Shown here piece after piece: positions 58,363-64,000 of a DNA stretch of 64,000 bases. This stretch comes from Mercurialis annua (lineage: Eukaryota; Streptophyta; Magnoliopsida; Malpighiales; Euphorbiaceae). The notes under the pieces were generated by a model, which saw only the letters and a program-made list of their open reading frames with translations, made no database searches and was not told the origin of the DNA. Location of the stretch: positions 20,982,001 to 21,046,000 of the forward strand of contig NC_065576.1 in assembly GCF_937616625.2 (NCBI RefSeq), read 5' to 3'. The position numbers and the translations under genes were made by a program. How positions within the stretch are numbered: the first letter of the stretch is position 1; the number at the start of each line of letters is the position of its first letter.

Positions 58363-59322
58363 AGTTGGTCCAGTTACCTTTGCTAATATGTGAATTGAGT
58401 GCAGTTGGTCAGAGATACCACTGCTAGTGTTTGTAGATGTTGTGTCTACCTAGGAGCAATGTATAATGTCACTAGGTTAAATTAGGAACTATTGCGGATT
58501 ATAGGATTTCCAGTCATGTCTTTCAAACGTTTTCATCGTTTTCATCGGTTTTCCAAATGTTTTTCAAAACGTCCTGTCATATGTGTGGTGTCAGGATATC
58601 CGTTAGATGTGTATGTTAACACAATATATGTTTATGGTTACTCGAGTAGCATTACGCTTTCGAGTATATAGTCTACGAGAAGTTGTATACTCTCGAGACG
58701 CATACTATCTATGAATTGTGTGATTATTATGAGTATGATTGATTGATTGATGCGGTATGTTTATAGCGTAATCACTGAAAGGAGTGATATGCTTTCGAAT
58801 GTGATAAAGTCTGCGTGGAGAGATATACTCACGAGACTTGCGTTATGTGCTTTAGCCGAGAATTCCTAAATGAGTTGATTATCATTAGGATATGGCTTAT
58901 ATGTATGATATATGATGACATGTGCATTGTGAATTGTTTACTTGAGTGATTATATGTTTTGAGTGTTGTTTAGTCTACGTAAAGTAGTACACTCTTGAGA
59001 CTTATGGTATGTGTTATGATGGAGTAAATCTTAAATGAATTGGGTTTTCTTTGAACCTGATTTATATGTATTGATGATGGCTATGGTTTGTTTAGATGCA
59101 TGTACTGTGGTTGATTATTATGTGCATGCGATGGAATAGTAATATATGAAACGTATAGAACACGTGAATTATAGCCATATATGACATAGAAGAATGAAAA
59201 TTTTATTAGAGTCTAGTTCGTAAAGTAAGAATGAGACACGACTATATGAGCGGTAGAACTTTGCGAACATGATGCGGATGCCATGTTATTAGGAGCTCAT
59301 TTAGAATTCTTTGTGCCTTAGA
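58363..59322 (+). other. 5' leader of element E
   Basis: About 960 nt, noncoding. It contains repeated 'CTCGAGTA...ACTCGAGA'-like phrases (near 58645, 58690, 58810) separated by AT-rich text, also seen in element C's leader. No open frame of note. Confidence 0.7.
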
Positions 59323-60564
59323 ATGGCTGAACAAAGAACCACTCGAGCGCGTGCAGCGGCACAACGAGTAAACGAGGCCCTAAGGGAGGCCGAAATTAAT
59401 TTAGGAGAGTATGATCCAGTCTAACAGGCAGATAGAGGCCGCGGACGAAATAGAGGTCAAGAAGAACCTAGAGTATATCAAGCTGGGAATGTGCAGGCAC
59501 CAGGAATGCCGCAACAACCCAATATTGATATAAATTATTTGGCAGCAGAAGTTATTGATATACGAAGTTGTGTGTTAATGATGGGGCAGTGGATGCAACA
59601 CCAGCATCAGCGAGAAGAGAGAAATGTTGATAGAGATCTGGTGTTAGCATACGTAAAACTGAGCCGAAAAGAGTTTGATGGATCAAGTGATGCATTAGAC
59701 TTTTTGGAAGAAGTCGAGCAAAATGCTCGTAGACTTCAAGCTAACGAAAGACAGACAATGTTGTTAATGGAGATGTCGATGGAAGGTCCAGCCAAGGATT
59801 GGTTTCGACAAGTAATTGGATCAATAATGGGTCATATAACATGGGCAGAGTTTGTGACCCGATATAAGGACTTCTTTTTACCGTTTGCGGTAGTTGAAGG
59901 TAACCGGGACAAACTGTTATCGTTAACTCGAGGTAACAGATCTGTACAAGAATATGTTACCGAGTTTAATCGATTGAGCAGATTTGCTCCAGACTTGATA
60001 ACAGATCAAGTCAGAGTAAACACCATGTTTGTGAAGGGATTAGGACATCAGTTTATATAACTGTTGAATCAGAGAGACAAGGATTTTGTGCAAGTTGTCG
60101 ACAGCACAAGACAACTGGAAAGCGCATTAATCCAATTTGGTAAAATTCCTGACCCCTCACAACCAAACCAAGTCAGAGATGAACGTTCTGGTTATGGAAA
60201 CCAGACTTCGAGGCAAATTAGTGAAGGAACTGAACGACGTTATGGTCGAACCCATAAGAAAGGTAGACAAGGAAAAGAAGCCAAGAAGGCTAGAACCATT
60301 GGTCAAAATTTTGAGCAAGGAAGCTCTAGTTTTGCAAATCCTATGTGTCAACGATGTGGAAGGAGACATTTAGGTATTTGTCAAGCTACTACAAATATAT
60401 GTTTTTCGTGCAGCCAACAAGGCCATTACGCGAGAGAATGCCCGTATTCCGTACAACAGAATACAACAGAGAATGTGGACCAACCACTTCCTCAGCAAGC
60501 AAGGTCTATTTACACAACGGTTTCGAGACAGGGTCAACCTAGCGCAATACGCGGTAGAGATTGA
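59323..60564 (+). pseudogene. gag: gag pseudogene of element E
   Basis: Reading frame from ATG at 59323 (MAEQRTTRARAAAQ), homologous to the gag of C throughout. A TAA after about 34 codons (EYDPV*QADRGRGR) and a TAA at 60058-60060 (GLGHQFI*LLNQRD) interrupt it without shifting the frame. Gag-domain motifs are kept: KLSRKEFDG, DALDFLEEVEQ, MSMEGPAKDWFRQVI, FVTRYKDFFLPF, GNRDKLLSLTRG. A basic RYGRTHKKGRQGKE stretch precedes CQRCGRRHLGIC and the knuckle CFSCSQQGHYAREC, in which the usual Gly after the second Cys is Ser. The frame ends at 60564 with no pol behind it, as in C. Two stops and no frameshift suggest loss by point mutation. Confidence 0.9.
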
Positions 60565-60847
60565 GGCAGTGAAAGTCCGAACTTGAGGAGTTAAATAGTG
60601 GCGCAAATCCCTTAATCAATCAAGGATTAATAAGAATATTTGGGCTAGTTTCGCAAGCTATGCCTGAAACCAAGGAATAAGATTAGATCCTTTAGATGTG
60701 TAATAAAGCGTAGAAAGCTTAAGAAGAGACAATATAGAAAAATTAGAGACTAAGCAATTTTGCAGAGCTCTATGTCTACAGAAACTTACGCAGGCGCCAT
60801 TTTTGTAAACACAAATGTGTTAATAAAAAAGAGTTGTTTTATAAACA

Positions 60848-61033
60848 CATAATTGTGCCCGGACACGAATCACGAAAGCATTGCATTGGCACGAATAGGA
60901 TTGCATCACTATATTCATATTGTATTCACTATTAGAACATGCATCATGTGCATTATGTATGTTGAAAGGAAAAGAGGAATGCTATTGCAACTCTTGGTGA
61001 TGAGAGAAGTCATCACACCGGTGCACAATTATG
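60848..61033 (+). other. Paired-arm block, copy in element E
   Basis: CATAATTGTGCCCGG (60848-60862) and CCGGTGCACAATTATG (61018-61033) are inverted copies enclosing about 155 nt, with the hairpin GTGATGA-GAGAAG-TCATCAC just inside the right arm. It begins 284 nt after the gag frame ends. Counterparts are in C and B. Confidence 0.78.
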
Positions 61034-61212
61034 ACATGGATTTATATGTGGAAAAGAAAAGTGGTTTTAAAAGGATAAGTTTTTAACGTAAGTACGCTGA
61101 GACATTGACTCTGTAATGTAAACAAACGAATAGGATTAGGGAAAGCACCCTATTAGTCCTAAATAAGAAATGTTGAGATATAAATGATATTATAATTCGA
61201 GGATGAATTATT

Positions 61213-61227
61213 TTAAGGAGGGGAGAA
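61213..61227 (+). other. Polypurine tract of E
   Basis: TTAAGGAGGGGAGAA directly before TGTAATACCCC. The pre-PPT segment AATTCGAGGATGAATT matches that of C except C to T, which would still pair as G-U in RNA. Confidence 0.92.
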
Positions 61228-64000
61228 TGTAATACCCCGTATTATTTGTTAGTATTTATTTTCGCGCGTGTCCAAATTTTTATTAAGTAGGACCTCGAAA
61301 ATAGTTATTAAATTCACGAGATGAATTTATAAGTGTGAAAATATGATTTGGTGTGTGTTTTGCCTTAAGTTTGACTTTTGGCAATTTTATGTGTTAAATG
61401 TGAATTTTGCGATTTTACGCTAAAAATCGTCAAAATAGATATTTTTAATGGCCCAAAAATATTTTAATTCAGCCCATATGTTATGTTTTAATGTTTTTGA
61501 ATATTTGAGAAACTTAAGTTTATTTTGCCCCTAGAGTTCGATTTAATTACAAGAATGCCATAATGACAAACTTGTAAATAAATGAAACATGAAAGAATAT
61601 CTAGATATTTCCTCTAGACATCTTGGTGACCAAGTAACTTACTCATCTTCTTCTTCTTCATTTCTCTAGCATAATTTCATTCTCCATTGTTGTGTGGGTG
61701 CCAAAACTCTCAAAAAAAAAAAACACAAGTCCTAGATTGTTAAATTTTCTCACTAAATTTTCTTAACAAAAACGTTGCAATTTTCCCGTAGAATACTAAT
61801 CTACAATTGCATGCTGGATCAAGGTGAATTTCAAAGCTCAAATCTTAATTTGTATTTGCTGATGTTGAATGAACCTTAGATACATGCTTAGGATGGTTTA
61901 AACTTATTGTTTGATGGTTGATTAGTTGGTTTTAGTTGCTAGTTTGATGGGTTTCAGTTTTAAAATAATTTTTCCGTGAAATTAAATGAATTATTTTAAT
62001 TTTCTCGGCTGATATAAATGGCGAGGTTAAAATATGCTTTAAAGTGTGATTTTTGTGAATTAAAAATGTTAAACATTTCGGGTATTAATTTAATGGTTTG
62101 GAGTTCGATTTTTAATAGTTTTAAAGGATTAAAAATCGCTTAAAAAGGGTAAATAAATGGATTTTAAATTTCCAGAAATAAATTGGTTTATGTTTGAGTT
62201 AGATGTTGGGTTGATGGTGAATAAATGATTAATGGTGAATTTTTAATGGTTTGTTAATCGGGTTTAATTTTTGATAACTGTTTATTCGTTAAAAATTGTT
62301 TAAAAAGGGTATTTTCGTTATTTTAAATTTCTGGGCAGAAATTATTTATAAATGTTATATGTTGATTATTTATGGAATTTAATTGATTTAATTGAGGTGT
62401 TTTGACGGATTAATAATCGGTTTTGATTATTAATGGTTATTTCAGTTTTAATTGTTAAAATTATGAAAAATAATTTATTTTAATTTTGAGGCTGCTGTTT
62501 TCAAAATATTAAATAAAAATATGTATTGGTTGACTTTTGGGTGACTAAAATTATGTAAAAATAATTTTTGAACGTTTTAACGGTTTTTAAAGCTCTTCGG
62601 AGCTTGACCGGAATTTGGTGACCGGAGTGATCAAAACATAAATGGGATTCTGAGTTTGAGAGTTTATGATTTATTCAATTTGGTTGGATTTGGACTTGAT
62701 TGTCAAAATTTAGAGTTTAGGAGTTAAAGTGTAATTTTCATAAAAATAAAGGACCAATCGGTAATTTAACCATATTTCCAGATTATTAATGTATATAATC
62801 TGATGTGAAATGATTTTTATAATTATAAATGATTTTAATGATTTTTGAAAGATTTGGATGTGTTTTGCCGAAAACTAGAGTTTTGGGGTTAAATTGTATT
62901 TTTCCAAATTTGAAGGGTTACATTGTATGTTAGCCAAAGTTTCCAGATTATATTTGTTAATAATCTGAGGTAAATAATTTTTGGGTATTTTAAGTAATTT
63001 TGTCGATTTTAAAATCGATTGATTTACAAAAGGACCTAAATGGTCAATTTTGAAAAGTTTGAGGATATTTGGTATTTTGACCAAAAGTGGAATTTAAGCT
63101 AATATGGGGCTGTTTTAATAGATTTAAATAAATAACTTTGAAGTGGAAAGTATTACTTGATGGAAGAAATATATTTTATATATTTATGAAAAATAAAATA
63201 TTTAAATGAGTGGTGATGAAAAATGGTTTTGCGTGTTAAAAGAGATAAACAAGAAAAGTTTAAATTAGTAAAAATATGAAATTATTAAATAAGAAATTAT
63301 TTGGAGGTTAGAATTAATTAATTAATTAGATTAAATTAAGATGGTATAGAGTTAATTCCATAGTAGGATTTTATTAATTAAGAGAATTAATATATTGATC
63401 TAACTAGATTCGACAAGTTGTCGAGCTACCGGGTCGGAGGACCAAGGAAATTAACGGAGTTTTATTAAGGAGCATTGACGGAGTAATACCGTAGTTAAAC
63501 GGTTTCTGTGAGTACATGTTTTTACATTTCGGTATTCGTAAATTCTCATATTTTAACATACTGTGTGATATATGTGTTGCAGTGTTATATGTTTACATGC
63601 CTTTCATGGATGTATGTTTTATGTATATACTATATGTATATATTATTTTGATATACAAAGGTACACACATAGTTTTGAGAAATTATTATGCATTTGCTTA
63701 TGCTTGAATGTGTGTTACATCGGTTGGCTGTGCTATCGATGTCAGAATTGTGTGTGTGTGTTACATCGGTTGGCTGTGCTATCGATGTCAGGATTGTGTG
63801 TGTGTGTGTTACATCGGTTGGCTGTGCTATCGATGTCAGGATTGTGTGTGTGTGTGTTACATCGTTTGGCTGTGCTATCGATGTCAAGATTGTGTGTGTG
63901 TGTTACATCGGTTGGCTGTGCTATCGATGTCAGGATTGTGTGTGTGTGTTACATTGGTTGGCTGTGCTATCGATGTCAGGATTGTGTGTTACATCGGTTG
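61228..64000 (+). repeat. 3' LTR of element E (partial)
   Basis: Copy of 54297 onward, cut by the window end within the tandem array that starts at 63715. It lacks the 56408-56455 insertion. Frames at 62875, 63516 and 63630 are LTR or array artefacts. Confidence 0.93.
63715..64000 (+). repeat. ATCGGTTGGC tandem array in E right LTR (partial)
   Basis: At least seven unit starts before the window ends. TG-dinucleotide spacers are longer in places than in the left LTR, so spacer length has drifted. Confidence 0.93.

Larger units (their letters stand above)
54297..64000 (+). mobile_element. Element E: degenerate gag-only gypsy element
   Basis: Plus-strand element inside LTR D, running off the window. 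It has LTR, iMet primer site, a gag pseudogene with two in-frame stops, the paired-arm block, a polypurine tract and a second LTR. The internal region is only about 2.9 kb, with no protease, RT or integrase motif, so it is TR-GAG-like and a relative of element C. The first base pair of the left LTR is mutated (TA instead of TG). Confidence 0.9.

Noticed and set aside
60990..61033. Possible hammerhead ribozyme in the paired-arm block (GATGAG next to short stems)
   Set aside because: The conserved CUGANGA and GAAA core elements are not present in the required arrangement. Only a simple hairpin is supported.

Overview
This is plant nuclear DNA, most likely from an angiosperm (eudicot probable), and almost certainly heterochromatic. 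Nothing in it looks like a host gene. It holds Ty3/gypsy retrotransposons nested in one another, an AT-rich satellite array of roughly 20 kb, and small terminal-inverted-repeat (TIR) DNA elements. The kingdom call rests on tRNA-iMet-type primer sites (TGGTATCAGAGC), Tekay-like gag-pol with a chromodomain-like C-terminus, and TGTAATACCCC...GTCGTGACA long terminal repeats (LTRs).

Layout. 1-9962: element A, minus strand, a Tekay-type chromovirus with recognisable gag, protease, RT, RNase H, integrase and chromodomain-like tail. It is broken by two in-frame stops and two frameshifts, and its 3' LTR is cut by the window edge. 9963-32756: satellite array of 30-bp half-monomers (about 60-bp and 89-bp units) with two higher-order repeat domains (about 1.7 kb and exactly 1056 bp). 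It is interrupted by an 824-bp TIR element (16788-17611) and a 1.9-kb LTR-like insertion (18361-20280). 32757-52203: element B, plus strand, decayed, with two LTRs of different subfamilies. Nested inside B at 38677-48453 is element C, minus strand, with a perfect AAACC target duplication, near-identical LTRs and an intact gag but no pol (a TR-GAG-like non-autonomous element). 52204-54296: LTR D, cut by element E (54297 to beyond 64000), another gag-only element whose gag carries two stops.

How the parts relate. All the LTRs share their last roughly 80 bp and their primer site, so A to E are one extended family. C and E lack pol and would depend on proteins from an A-like autonomous relative; the A copy here could not supply them.

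Most interesting signals. (1) A 451-bp MITE in the right LTR of C is flanked by an exact 170-bp target duplication, and the left LTR of the same element preserves the empty site. (2) A chain of unrelated short hairpins fills about 870 bp of element C. (3) A paired-arm RNA-like block of about 190 nt lies after gag (or the expected gag position) in B, C and E. (4) Arm-AA-arm dyad clusters occur in the LTRs, different in sequence in each subfamily. (5) The satellite is built on a 10/30-bp helical phase. All alignments were done by eye.
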